Assembly: GCA_013180625.2 (NCBI GenBank)
Contig: SNVD02013099.1
Span: forward strand, 1 to 64,000
Source of the DNA: Boswellia sacra
Taxonomy: Eukaryota; Streptophyta; Magnoliopsida; Sapindales; Burseraceae
Direction of reading: 5' to 3'
DNA length: 64,000 bases
In this document: piece by piece, positions 9,714 to 19,790 of the stretch
Numbering within the stretch: the first letter of the stretch is position 1
How the letters are laid out: each line of letters starts with the position of its first letter
Notes under the pieces: model-generated
What the model saw: the letters and a program-made list of their open reading frames with translations, nothing else
Database searches by the model: none
Told to the model about the DNA's origin: nothing
Translations under genes and position numbers: made by a program

Positions 9714-11435
9714 TTAAGGTGGTACATTTCTTTTTCCTTTATTTGTGAGAATGAAAGAGATTACCACTATCTGAGTTTGTTTGTCCTTAAAGCATGCATT
9801 ATTGAGTGTGCATGTTTCTTCCTGCCTTTTTTCAAAACATGGCTCCCAACTCTTAATCTCCTTCACCTGTATAAAATCAAGTAATGAGAATTCTTTAGAA
9901 GCAATGGGCACTAGTTGCATACTTGGTTCAAATGAAATGGTTAACCCAATTTCTGAAGGACTTGAAAAATTCTCATTTTGAATATAGTCTTCCACATTAG
10001 TCTTAGTCCTATTAGCTTCCTCATGCCTGAAAAATTCATTAAGGTCAAAATTTTGATTAAGTTCCTTTGCATGATGACATGAGGGCATAAATGAGGATTC
10101 GATCTCTTCCTTGTTAGGTGTAGTTTTATTAACCTCTTCCTTACCCGTTGAGATTGATTCATCATTTTTCTCATAAGGGTTAAGAATATGTTCTTTATCA
10201 ACCTTACCATCGTGAAGAGTACTGACCGAATCTTCGTCTAGATGTTGGCCACTTGGATTACTCACATGTGGATTGATGGAGTTTGGCTCTAGTTGAGATG
10301 GAAACTCACCTTTCTCATGAGGACTAAATGCAAATGCAAGTATTTCAAGAGCATCATTCAAGTTTGTCATAGTTTGAGCAACTTGACTATTAAAAGCCTC
10401 TTGCTTTGCAATGAATGAATCCAATGTTTCTCTAAGATCTTTATAAGATGCATGATCATGAGATTTTTGAAAATTTTGATATGATTGAAAGGGAGGTTGA
10501 TGAAATTGTGCATTATTATCATTCCTCCAATCAGAATTCAAGTGATTTTTCCATCCAAAATTCTGTGAGTGAAGATTAGGATTTGACCTTTGAAAAGTGT
10601 TTAAAACATTGGTTTGGTCATGGAGACTTTTCCTAAAGGTAGGCACAATTGGGCAATCATCCGTAGGATGATCACTAGAATTACAAGTTTGACAAACAAT
10701 TTCTTGCATAGACCACATTTCTAAATCCTCGACTTTTCTAGCTAGGGATGCAAATTTAGCATGATGATCATGATTCTCCCTAATGTTATAAATGCCTCTA
10801 CTAGATTTTCTTGGTACCTCATAGGTGCCAACATTGTTCCAATTTTGGGCATTTTTCGCTAGTAAGTCTAGGAAATCCATGGCTTCATCAGGGTCTTTAT
10901 TTTCAAATTGTCCATTACACATTAATTCTACCATATGCTTAGCTTGATGTGTAAGACCTTCATAGAAAGTTAAAACTAGTTCCCATGTTTCCAAACCATG
11001 ATGAGGACAAGTATTAAGCAATGCTTTATACCTATCCCAACATTGGTAAAAGGTCTCTCCTTGTTTTTGAGTGAAATTGATGATTTGCCCTTTGAGAGAA
11101 TTTGTTCTATAGGTAGGAAAGAATTTTTTCAAAAATTGTTGTTGCATTTCATCCCATGAACTAATGGATCCTGACCTAAGATTTTGTATCCATGTTTTAG
11201 CTTTATCTTTTAAAGAAAAAGGAAAAAGCTTTAATTTAAAGATGTTTATGCTACAATTTAGGTCACAATAGATATTGCAAAAATCTTTAAATTCTCTCAA
11301 ATGCAAAAATGGGTTTTCAACATCTAGGCCATGAAAGTGGGGCAAGAATTGAATGAAATCCGATTCATGGTTGAAATATTTTGCATCATGAGGAAAGACT
11401 ATGCATGATTGTGCATGAGTTCTTATGTAATCCAT
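9714..11435 (-). CDS. gag: Element A gag polyprotein (Athila type), intact
   Basis: A 573-residue open frame. The N-terminal half is the plant retrotransposon gag domain: HFHGLDVENPFLHLREF (about 34-50), FPFSLKDKAKTW (about 71-82), SWDEMQQQFLKKFFP (about 93-107) and YQCWDRYKALLNTCPHHG (about 130-147). A CCHC zinc knuckle CQTCNSSDHPTDDC lies at 248-261 (CX2CX4HX4C). The C-terminal half is polar and low in complexity. It begins about 210 bp inside the primer-binding site. No stop or frameshift interrupts it, unlike the homologous gag of Element B, so this copy may still make a nucleocapsid precursor. It ends without any protease domain. Confidence 0.88.
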   Translation of the reverse strand: MDYIRTHAQSCIVFPHDAKYFNHESDFIQFLPHFHGLDVENPFLHLREFKDFCNIYCDLNCSINIFKLKLFPFSLKDKAKTWIQNLRSGSISSWDEMQQQFLKKFFPTYRTNSLKGQIINFTQKQGETFYQCWDRYKALLNTCPHHGLETWELVLTFYEGLTHQAKHMVELMCNGQFENKDPDEAMDFLDLLAKNAQNWNNVGTYEVPRKSSRGIYNIRENHDHHAKFASLARKVEDLEMWSMQEIVCQTCNSSDHPTDDCPIVPTFRKSLHDQTNVLNTFQRSNPNLHSQNFGWKNHLNSDWRNDNNAQFHQPPFQSYQNFQKSHDHASYKDLRETLDSFIAKQEAFNSQVAQTMTNLNDALEILAFAFSPHEKGEFPSQLEPNSINPHVSNPSGQHLDEDSVSTLHDGKVDKEHILNPYEKNDESISTGKEEVNKTTPNKEEIESSFMPSCHHAKELNQNFDLNEFFRHEEANRTKTNVEDYIQNENFSSPSEIGLTISFEPSMQLVPIASKEFSLLDFIQVKEIKSWEPCFEKRQEETCTLNNACFKDKQTQIVVISFILTNKGKRNVPP

Positions 11436-11646
11436 TAATGTCCTTGGTTGGGTATGAGCATGTTTTCCAAAGAAGATGAGTGGCTACAAACAATTCTACC
11501 AACTACTGCAAAGAGAAAGAAAAGATGAGCACATGCAAGAAAAATAAAAATAGAAATGGGGAGAGAAAAGAGTAACACATACAAGAAAAATAAAAATAGA
11601 AATGAGAAAAGAGAATACTTACAATTTTGTACTCCAATTTTTACCT

Positions 11647-11664
11647 TCCCCGGCAACGGCGCCA
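11647..11664 (-). other. Element A primer-binding site (tRNA-Asp)
   Basis: The plus strand reads TCCCCGGCAACGGCGCCA, which equals the 3' end of plant tRNA-Asp including CCA. In element sense it is TGGCGCCGTTGCCGGGGA, the usual primer site of Athila-type gypsy elements. Confidence 0.9.
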
Positions 11665-11669
11665 AAACT

Positions 11670-13198
11670 TGACACATCCGAAAAAGGATTGTCTCCCAAG
11701 TATAGGAGTGTCGAAGTAATAAAACCCGGTGAGACCGGGGTCGATCCACGAGAAAGGGAATTTAAGCGTTACAAATTATAAGCTAAACAAATGTGATTAT
11801 GGATGATTCAAAGAGGTGACATGATAATATCAACAAGTATGTAAGATGGTAGGTGGTATTACCGACCATTCAAATATAAAACAAAAAGCAAGAGGAGGTT
11901 AAACCATCCATGGAAATAGGTGGTATAACCAACCATAGTAAATTAAAGAACAATTTCATAAGGTGGTACGAACCTACCATAGGTAAATAAACATAAAGTT
12001 ATCATAAACAATAGAATAATTAAAATAAAGAGAATTAACACAATAAACAATGAAGGCCCCTAAAGGTTAGAGGGATCCGCCCTTGATATTTCAAATAAGG
12101 ATAATTAACCCATTTTAGTTATATGAATTATCTTTGTTTCATTACCAATATTTATACCACTTCTTGTAAATGGGTTCAAGCATCCAATGTGCAAATCATT
12201 ATATGTCTACAACAAATCAAGGTTCCTAACTAGATTCGTGTCGGTAAGGAAGAACCATACATCATCTAGAAAGGATCCAAGCATTTGTTGTGCCAAGGAT
12301 TGTCGACAATGGATCAAGACCTCCACTTTACGAGTGGTGTCAAGATTGATTAAGAAATTAAATATAAATCATATTGAATAAACATTATAAGATTAAGATT
12401 ATTAAGCACATATTAAGGTTTAGAGAATCCTTATTCTCATATCAAGGGTTTCACCCTTTCACCTTAGCAAAAGAGAAATTAGAAGAAAATTATAATAGAA
12501 AGAAAATAAAATGTAAGAAAAAGGAAATTCATTAATAACATAAACACACAAAACACAATACAAGATCCTAGCCAAAGCCAAAATGTTCCAGCCAAGGCCA
12601 AGATGCCCTAATGGTCACAAGGCACCTCTATTTATAGATACATCCAGGGGCAAACTTGTCAAATTACAAGGGCATAATTGTCAAATATTAGTTGGAAATA
12701 TCTTTGACAATTGGGATCATTAGGCACCGACCTTGACCATCACTTTTGACATTGAAATGTTGAGAATTTTAATCACATGTCTTCATGAAAGTTGTAGATA
12801 TTTCTCTCAGCTTTCTAGAACATATTTTTTTGCACAATTTGGATACGTATTTTGAGAGATACGGTTCAAATACTGAGGCCTGGTCAGACTAGGCCGAGAC
12901 TGTAGATGGGTTCACTTCAAGCCCAATTTTGGTCCACTAAGAGCCCGAATTTATGATTGTTGTGAAATACCACTTGTATACATTGATCGCTTTCCAAAAC
13001 TTAAGAATTACACAGTCTGATCTATAAATAGGAGTTATGCTTATTTTTACCGAACCTGTAACAAAACCAAAATTAAGAGGAAGTTAATTCAAAGATGCAA
13101 AGACTACAAATATGCTTAAGTTGAGGAATTTAATGACACTATTAATGCAATATGATGAACTAAGCTCTTATTAAACATACATATTTAAGTGTTCATCA
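11670..13198 (-). repeat. Athila LTR2, shared by Elements A and B
   Basis: Serves as the 5' LTR of A (primer-binding site on its left) and the 3' LTR of B (degraded polypurine tract on its right). TATA-like CTATTTATAG (plus strand) at 12628-12637. About 1.53 kb, the same length as LTR1 and LTR3. Confidence 0.88.
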
Positions 13199-14431
13199 TA
13201 CTCTCCAACTAGTTTATTGCTAGTCCCTAGCAATTAAAGTGTTATTATTTAGAAGTGATTTATAGAATTTTCCATCCAAGGTGGTCATTATTGCACTCTC
13301 CTTAATTTTATCCAAATAAACAAACTCTCAACCAATTATTATTATTATTATTTTTTTATGACTCATGTACCCTTCAGTCAAGATATCAATAAACCTCCTT
13401 TTTGTGCTCAGTCAACACATGATATGGGGCTTATTAGAAAGAAGCCATATCGGTTCTAATATTTGTTAAGGCTAACAACTTTAGGTAGGGAGCATTCATT
13501 TATTTTATATATATGTGTGTTTTTTTTTTGAAAGAATGCATCTTTAACCCATGTAGCGAGCCTTAGGCTAATGGCTCCCAGACCAGTTGGCCTTAGGGCA
13601 TTAGGTGTTAAGACACCCCTTCGAGCTTAGCGACTCGGGTTGCCGATACTTTATTTTTGCTTAGAAACTTATGGATAGTGTAATGTTCGATCCCATTAAG
13701 CTTTCTCCTTAATCCATGTAGCAAGCTTTGGGCCAATAGCTCCCAAACTAGTAGGTCTTAGGGTATTAGGTGTTAAGGCACCCCTCGGGCTTAATTGCTC
13801 GAATTAAGGAGGCTACGAGACCAAACTTTATCCACAATTGCTATTTTTTTTCTTCTTTTTTCTTTCTTTTTTTTTTTGCTTTGTTTTTTTTTTTTTTAAC
13901 TTTCCCCTTCCTTTGTGTTGTTATCCTAAACAAAACAAAAGAACTCAAATATTACAACATCTCATTTTGCCACCCACAATCATGCATCAAGGTATGTGTG
14001 TGTGTGAAGAAAGGTTCATGAATACTTGCTTAATGAGTACATAAGCACACTATTTTTTTTTTATTTAAATGATAAGGTTGTGAGAGTTCATAGATTTGAA
14101 TAATTCAAAGTGAAATGAATGAGACCTCCTTGTTATAAAATTCAAAAATCAAGTCTAACTAATATCAAGTTAGCTAAAATGAGTTCATAAGATCAAAATA
14201 AAATGACAAATTGGTTAGAATGGGTTTCAAGAGTTCAAACTGGCCCTCCATACTCTGCCATTCCTGACCTAGAATGCGTCTCAAGAGAATTTGAACTCCT
14301 TACACCGCACTCTGAATCTAATTACTAACTCGCTCGCTTTTTTTTTTTTTTGCAAGAAAAAATAAAATTTCAAGACACACTTATTTCTACTATCCTTCCC
14401 CCCCAACCAAATGAAACATTGTCCTCAATGT
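13199..14431 (-). other. Element B 3' non-coding region
   Basis: Closely similar to 7826-9070 of Element A, including the T-rich tracts and the block ending in CAATGTTTAAATG. No gene seen. It separates the LOG ORF from LTR2. Confidence 0.75.
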
Positions 14432-15211
14432 TTAAATGTAGAGAGATAAAGTATAGGAGACATTACCTGAAGCTTCTGTTATTCCAGAGAGATGACCTGA
14501 AAGACTCATAAAATAACATGCTAAAAATAAAATAAAATAAAATAAAGGACAAGAAAAAAAATACAAACAGAGATTCAGATCCAATTTGCACTTTTTGTTT
14601 TGCCGTCCTGCCCAATTAATTTGAGTACAAGCTGGGTCAGGTTCATACTCACCTTCTTGTAATTTGTCAAGTAACTCACTAGCAGAAGTGGCAAAAATAA
14701 GGATATTTCTCGCTGAATAAGGGATAAAATTTTGTTCCACAGCTACATCAACAAAACTTATCAAAGGATCAAAGAAATTTTTGACATTCAACAAACCTAT
14801 GGGTTTTTGATGGAGATTCAGTTGGGCCCAAGAGGCAATTTGAAAAATTTCTTCAAGAGTGCCAAAGCCACCTGGTAAAGCAATAAAGGCATCTGAATTG
14901 ATGAGCATATGTGCCATGCGTTCATGCATAGAGGATACCTGTAACTCCTTCCCAACCGTTTTTCCAACAATGCTTTCTACAGCCAAAGCTTTAGGAATAA
15001 CTCCTAACACTTGACTGCCTCCTACATGTGCAGCTGTTGATACACAACCCATTAACCCGAGGCTACCTCCCCCATAAACCACATGAATCTTTCTTTCAGC
15101 CAGTAGCCTACCAAGATAGTTTGCTACTTCTACAAACTCCTCACTTTTACCCGGTCGAGATCCGCAGATTACACATATCCTTTGGATTCGACGTTGTGAA
15201 GTTCCCTCCAT
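14432..15211 (-). CDS. LOG: LOG-type cytokinin riboside 5'-monophosphate phosphoribohydrolase inside a retrotransposon
   Basis: A 259-residue ORF without introns. LOG enzymes remove ribose 5'-phosphate from cytokinin nucleotides and release the active free base in the cytosol. Visible motifs: RICVICGSRPGK (11-22), YGGGSLGLMG (46-55), GVIPKAL (70-76), MHERMAHM (95-102) with the conserved Arg98, and the signature PGGFGTLEE (113-121). After these come SWAQLNLHQKPIGLLNV (127-143) and YSARNI (165-170). The lysine usual after the MH-x-R arginine is Met. The LOG-like part ends near residue 205-215. The last ~45 residues are hydrophobic or element-derived, and the stop lies in sequence shared with Element A. 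Most plant LOG genes have several introns; this copy has none. It is flanked on both sides by Element B sequence and has the same orientation as gag-pol. Family identity is firm; activity and expression are unknown. Confidence 0.9.
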   Translation of the reverse strand: MEGTSQRRIQRICVICGSRPGKSEEFVEVANYLGRLLAERKIHVVYGGGSLGLMGCVSTAAHVGGSQVLGVIPKALAVESIVGKTVGKELQVSSMHERMAHMLINSDAFIALPGGFGTLEEIFQIASWAQLNLHQKPIGLLNVKNFFDPLISFVDVAVEQNFIPYSARNILIFATSASELLDKLQEGEYEPDPACTQINWAGRQNKKCKLDLNLCLYFFSCPLFYFILFLACYFMSLSGHLSGITEASGNVSYTLSLYI

Positions 15212-15449
15212 GTCTATGCAACTCTCTAACTATGTGTGAGGAAGAGAATAAGAGATGTGGTATTTATGGAGTGCAAAAAGGGTATGCTAATGATGACATC
15301 TAAATAGGTAGCTCGGTTGCTTTTTGAAAAATATGACAATAATGCATAGAAATTCAAAAAAAGATGATGAAATAAGACACCATAAGTCAAGCAAAAGATA
15401 CAAATTCAAAAATGACAGCTATAAGGCATTAAAATTCAAAAATGATGGG
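15212..15449 (-). promoter_or_regulatory. Putative promoter and 5' leader of the LOG ORF
   Basis: Minus strand carries TCCATAAATA (complement of 15261-15270), about 50 bp before the LOG start codon, followed by a pyrimidine-rich leader ACATCTCTTATTCTCTTCC. That spacing fits a plant TATA box with a short 5' UTR. The segment is not present in Element A, so it seems to have come with the LOG ORF. Its function is inferred only from the sequence. Confidence 0.45.
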
Positions 15450-15530
15450 ACGCATGAATATGTACAGGTAGTTGTGACTGTGGCTCACATCTTCCTCTGG
15501 TTTTACGTCCAGAAACGGCTTAAACAACTT

Positions 15531-16080
15531 CTATGAGTTGGGGATATGCTTCCCATCCAGTTTTCTTATAAACTGGCAAACAGGTTCGTTGTGAGTCAGA
15601 TTCCCAAGACTATAGCGTTCCTGCTCATCTCGGAATTGTGTCCACAAATTAAAATTTTCACGCTGCACAAGTCCACAAGAATGCGTCTCAAGAGTCGTTC
15701 GGATATCATCCAAAGACTCCTTACTCAGTCCATTCTTGATGAACTGTAGTTTATCCTCTCGATTGTTAGACAAATATCCCAAGGAGCGGCAACGCTGGTT
15801 ACAATTCCATCTGCACATTTGTGACGAAACTTGCAACCTATTTTCGCTCTTCGTTTCTTGGCGTAAGAGCTTTTTCCCAAACCTGGCATATGGGAAACAA
15901 GATTATCTAAAACTCACAAGAGAATCGAACCTTGGCTTCAATTAACCATCTTAAATCAGCAGGAATACCCTTACGCATCAACAACTTTAGTCTTTCTGCA
16001 CGAGCTTTATAAATTTTAAGCAAATCATTTTGAGGAAGAGAGGGAAAATGTTTGTGCAATTTTGAGAGAATGGTATCCAT
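15531..16080 (-). pseudogene. Unrecognised accessory ORF between integrase and LOG, frameshifted
   Basis: Starts with a methionine at 16080 (MDTILSKLHKHFPSLPQ) and runs open to about 15907. After a frame change near 15870-15907 it continues as RFGKKLLRQETKSENRL, QMCRWNCNQRCRSLGYL and CGLVQRENFNLWTQFRDEQ, with a stop at 15531. The encoded protein, about 175 residues if joined, would be basic, Leu/Arg/Lys-rich, with a Cys-containing centre. I do not recognise a family. The gap between the frames has a splice-like AG, but an intron would be under 60 bp, so a frameshift is more likely. Element A lacks about 480 bp here. It could be an env-position ORF or a second captured gene. Confidence 0.5.
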
Positions 16081-16171
16081 GTGAAGAAAATGGAGAGAAA
16101 AATAAAAATGGATGCAAGTGAGCAAACAGTTTTTTTAGGGAACTGAAAACCGACTAAATGTCACGGAGTAC

Positions 16172-17460
16172 CTATCCCCGCACTTTGACCCCGGAAAAAT
16201 CAATCCTTAAAAAGATCGGTAAAGCAATGGACTCTTCATTTTGGTCAAAATTTTCAAATAATGGTTTTAACCGTTGTCCATTAACTTTAAACATATTACC
16301 ATTCTTTGGGTTCTCAATTTCAACTACTCCATGAGGGAAAACATTTTTAACAATGAAAGGTCCAGTCCAACGAGACCGACGTTTACCAGGAAACAAATGC
16401 AATCTTGAATCATACAAAAGAACTTTTTGTGAAGGTTCAAAAGATTTTCTAACAATGGATTTGTCATGAAAAACCTTCATTTTTTTCTTTGTAGATTTTA
16501 GAATTTTCATAAGCCTCATTCCTGATTTCTTCAAGTTCACTCAGTTGGAGTTTGCGTAACTTGCAAGCATCATTCAAATTTGTGTTGAATGTTTTAATGG
16601 CCCAATAAGCTTTATGCTCAATTTTCACAGGCAAGTGACAAGGTTTTCCATAAACTGGTCTATAAGGAGATATTCCCAATGATGTTTTAAAAGCAGTTCA
16701 GTAAGCCCAAAGTGCATCATTAAGTCTTAAAGACTAATCTTTACGATTTGGGTTAACCGTTTTTTTTAAGATCTGTTTTATCTCCCTATTAGCTAATTCA
16801 ACTTGTCCACTTGTTTGTGGGTGATAAGGTGTAGAAATTTTATGGGTTATTCCATATTTCTTCATTAAAGTTTCAAATGGTTGTTACAAAAATGTGTACC
16901 CCCATCACTAATAATGGCTCGAGGAATTCCAAATCTACTTAAGATATTCTCCTTCAAGAATTTGACAACTGTTTTGTGATCATTGTTTCGACATGGAATT
17001 GCCTCGACCCATTTTGAAACATAGTCTACTGCAACAAGAATGTACACACAACCAAAGGATGGTGGAAAAGGTCCTATAAAATCAATACCCCAACAGTCCA
17101 AGATTTCAACAACAAGAATGGGATTCAAAGGCATCATGTTTCTTTTTGAAATGGATCCCAATTTTTGACAATTTTCACACGTTTTGCAAAATGTATGTGC
17201 ATCTTTAAATAAGGTGGGCCAATAAAATCCACATTGCAAGATTTTAGCAGCTGTTTTTCTAGATGAAAAATGTCCACCACATGCTTCAGAATGACAAAAG
17301 TTAATGACACTACTTACCTCACTGTCGGGTATGCATCTTCTCATTATTTGGTCTGGACAATATTTGAACAGATATGGGTCATCCCAGTAAAAATTTTTCA
17401 CCTCGGTTAAAAATTTTCTTTTGTCTTGAGTATTCCAATGAGGTGGCATTTTCCCTGTCG
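16172..17460 (-). pseudogene. pol: Element B integrase region of pol
   Basis: Minus frames show the HHCC zinc domain (HSEACGGHFSSRKTAAKI to CKTCENCQ). The catalytic core follows with DFIGPFPPSFG (first Asp), [10 protein letters not shown] (second Asp) and [18 protein letters not shown] (the Glu). The C-terminal part reads [21 protein letters not shown]. The region is divided into at least three frames (17449-16865, 16679-16464, 16540-16172) with stops between them. The order and motifs are those of Athila integrase; this copy cannot make a complete enzyme. Confidence 0.87.
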
Positions 17461-18881
17461 CAAGAAAATTTACAATGTTAGCAAACCAAGGTACAGTAGC
17501 AACAGAAAATAAACATTCATCAGGAAAAGAATCATTGATAGGTGAGGTTTCAATTAATGTCTCTGTCGTTAGTCTTGAAAGATGATCTGCAACGACATTT
17601 TCGGCTCCTTTCTTATCCTTTATTGTGATGTTAAATTCTTAGAGCAACAAGATCCACCGTATCATTCTAGGTTTTGCATCCTGTTTAGACATTAATATCT
17701 CCACAGCTGCATGGTCAGTGTAAACAATTGTTGGAGAGCCAATTAAATAAGATCGAAATTTGTACAATGCAAATACTACTGCAAGTAGTTCTTTCTCAGT
17801 TGTTGTGTAATTCATTTGTGCATCATTTAAAGTCCTACTTGCATAGTATATTACTTAAGGCTTACCTTCTTTTCTTTGTCCTAAGACAGCACCAACGGCA
17901 TAGTCACTTGGCATCACACATCAATTCAAAAGGCAGGACCAATCGGAGATTTGCATAATTGGGAGGCAGTTGTTAAAAGCCCAATTAATGTATCAAAGGC
18001 ATTTTGACATTCTTGAGTCCATTCACAGGAAGTATCTTTTATTAAGAGGTTACAAAGAGGTTTAGATATAGCACTGAAATTTCTTATGAACCTCCTATAA
18101 AATCCAGCATGCCCTAAGAATGAACGAACCTCTTTAACTGTTTTTGGTGGAGGCAAATGGGAAATTAATTCCACTTTTGCTTTGTCCACTTCAATTCCTT
18201 TAGAAGACACCACATGACCTAAAACAATTTCCGAAGTGACCATATAATGATATTTTTTCCAATTCAAAATAAGACCTTTTTCTACACACCTTTTTAGGAC
18301 TTTTTCTAAATTTTCAAGACAATTATCAAAAGAGTTTCCAAAGGCAGTTAAATCATCCATGAAAACTTCTAAACAATGCTTCAACCTGTCACTGAAAATG
18401 CTTAACATGCATCTTTAAAGTGGCTGGTGGCATTACAAAGTCAAAAGGCATTCTCCTAATTGCAAAGTGCCAAAGGGGCACGTGAATGTGGTCTTTTCTT
18501 GGTCTTCAAGTGCAATGGGGATTTGATAGTAGCCTGAGTATCATCAAGAAAGTAGTAGTAGGGGTTTCCTGCTACTCTTTCAAGAATTTGGTCAAGGAAG
18601 GGTAAGGGAAAATGATATTTTCTAGTGACAGCATTTAATTTTCTATAATCAATGCACATCCTCCAACTAGATGAGACACGAGTTGGCAATAATTCACCCT
18701 TTTTATTTTTAACTACTGTAATGCCAGATTTCTTAGGTACTACTTGTGTAGGGCTTACCCACTTACTATCAGAAATAGGGTAGATAATTCCCACATCAAG
18801 TATTTTGAGAACTTCAGCCCTAATGACCTCTTTCATGTGGGGATTTAATCTCCTTTGAGGTTGTTGGGATGTTTTTGGCAT
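17461..18881 (-). pseudogene. pol: Element B reverse transcriptase and RNase H region of pol
   Basis: RT begins QRRLNPHMKEVIRAEVLK, then GIIYPISDSKWVSPTQVVPK and WRMCIDYRKLNAVTRK (18881-18456), with a disturbed YYYFLDD where the family has FLDG. A frame change leads to MLSIFSDRLKHCLEVFMDD (18408 onward), which carries the catalytic MDD box, and to EVRSFLGHAGFYRRFIRNFS. RNase H follows in other frames, with [24 protein letters not shown] and [11 protein letters not shown] recognisable between 17930 and 17660. Multiple frameshifts and stops make this a dead polymerase. Confidence 0.87.
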
Positions 18882-19105
18882 TTTCTTCTAAATGTATTCT
18901 ATGTGTGCAAATTAACGGGTTAATTACCTTTATATCTTTTAAAGTCCACCGCATTGGCATTTTTATTCCTTTTAAAGCACTTCTATCAACTTACCTTGTT
19001 GCTCGCATGTGCGGGATGAAGAATTACCCATCGATAGTCTGATTCTCCCCAAGAAATCATATTTTCAGTCCTTCAGGTAAGGGCTTCAATTCTAACTTGG
19101 GAGCT

Positions 19106-19790
19106 TCATCTTCCTTGCTTTTCATTCATTTGCCCCAATTCTTCAAATCTTGATTTTGAGCCTTTTTCCATCACCTGTGCACAATCCAATACAGAACATA
19201 TATTAGAAAGATCATGTTCTAGTTCCATACTTGATTCTAACGAATTCACTAAACAAGTTTCCAAAGGGTCAGAAGAACTCCCTTTTTGGATGTGATCTTC
19301 CACAATAAATTCGATCATATTAGCCTCCTCAATTTCATCTTCTTCGTCATGTGGTTGTTTGCACATATTGAAAACATTAAGTTCCAATGTCATGTTCCCA
19401 AAAGATAGCTTCATGACTCCATTCCTGCAATTAATCAAAGCATAAGAGGTAGCTAGAAATGGACGCCCTAAAATGACAGGAATTGAATTACATACTTCCA
19501 CTGGTTGTGTGTCCAAGACAATAAAATCCACTGGGTAAATGCCTTTTATTCGACTTGAACTAACACATCTTCTACTCTACTCCTCTTGGCACTTTAATTA
19601 ATCTATCAGCAAGCAAAAGAGTCACAAAAGTCGGTTTTAACTCACCTAGATTGAGTTTCTGAAAAACCGAGTATGGAAGCATATTTACACTAGCACCAAG
19701 ATCAAGTAAAGCTTGTTCGATTTTATGTTCTCTAATAACACATAAAATTGTAGGACAACCCGGATCCTTTTATTCCACTGTATTATTATT
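19106..19790 (-). pseudogene. pol: Element B aspartic protease
   Basis: The active-site motif ALLDLGASVNMLPYSVF is read near 19670-19710 and the downstream flap region as VILGRPFLATSYALINC (within 19531-19106). The D-L-G-A-S form is typical of Athila-type elements. An in-frame stop separates it from gag at about 19770, and another frame break lies near 19560. The C-terminal tail is acidic (HDEEDEIEEANM). Confidence 0.8.

Larger units (their letters stand above)
6299..13198 (-). mobile_element. Athila-type Element A: gag-only LTR retrotransposon
   Basis: A minus-strand Ty3/gypsy element bounded by LTR1 (3' LTR, 6299-7825) and LTR2 (5' LTR, 11670-13198). It has a tRNA-Asp primer-binding site at 11647-11664 and a polypurine tract at 7826-7837. 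The internal part is about 3.8 kb and codes only for gag. Protease, RT, RNase H and integrase are missing, and the sequence passes from gag straight to the 3' non-coding region that Element B has after integrase. It would depend on enzymes from another copy. Confidence 0.82.

Noticed and set aside
11647..11664. tRNA-Asp-like sequence (also at 21685-21702)
   Set aside because: Only the 18-base 3' end matches, next to an LTR; it is a primer-binding site, not a tRNA gene.
14432..15211. LOG ORF as a classical processed retrogene with poly(A) tail
   Set aside because: On the 3' side the coding strand is T-rich, not A-rich, and upstream TATA-like sequence is present; a poly(A)-marked retrocopy is not supported.
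15870..15920. A possible intron joining the two frames of the accessory ORF
   Set aside because: It would be under 60 bp with a poor donor, too short for a plant intron; a frameshift is simpler.
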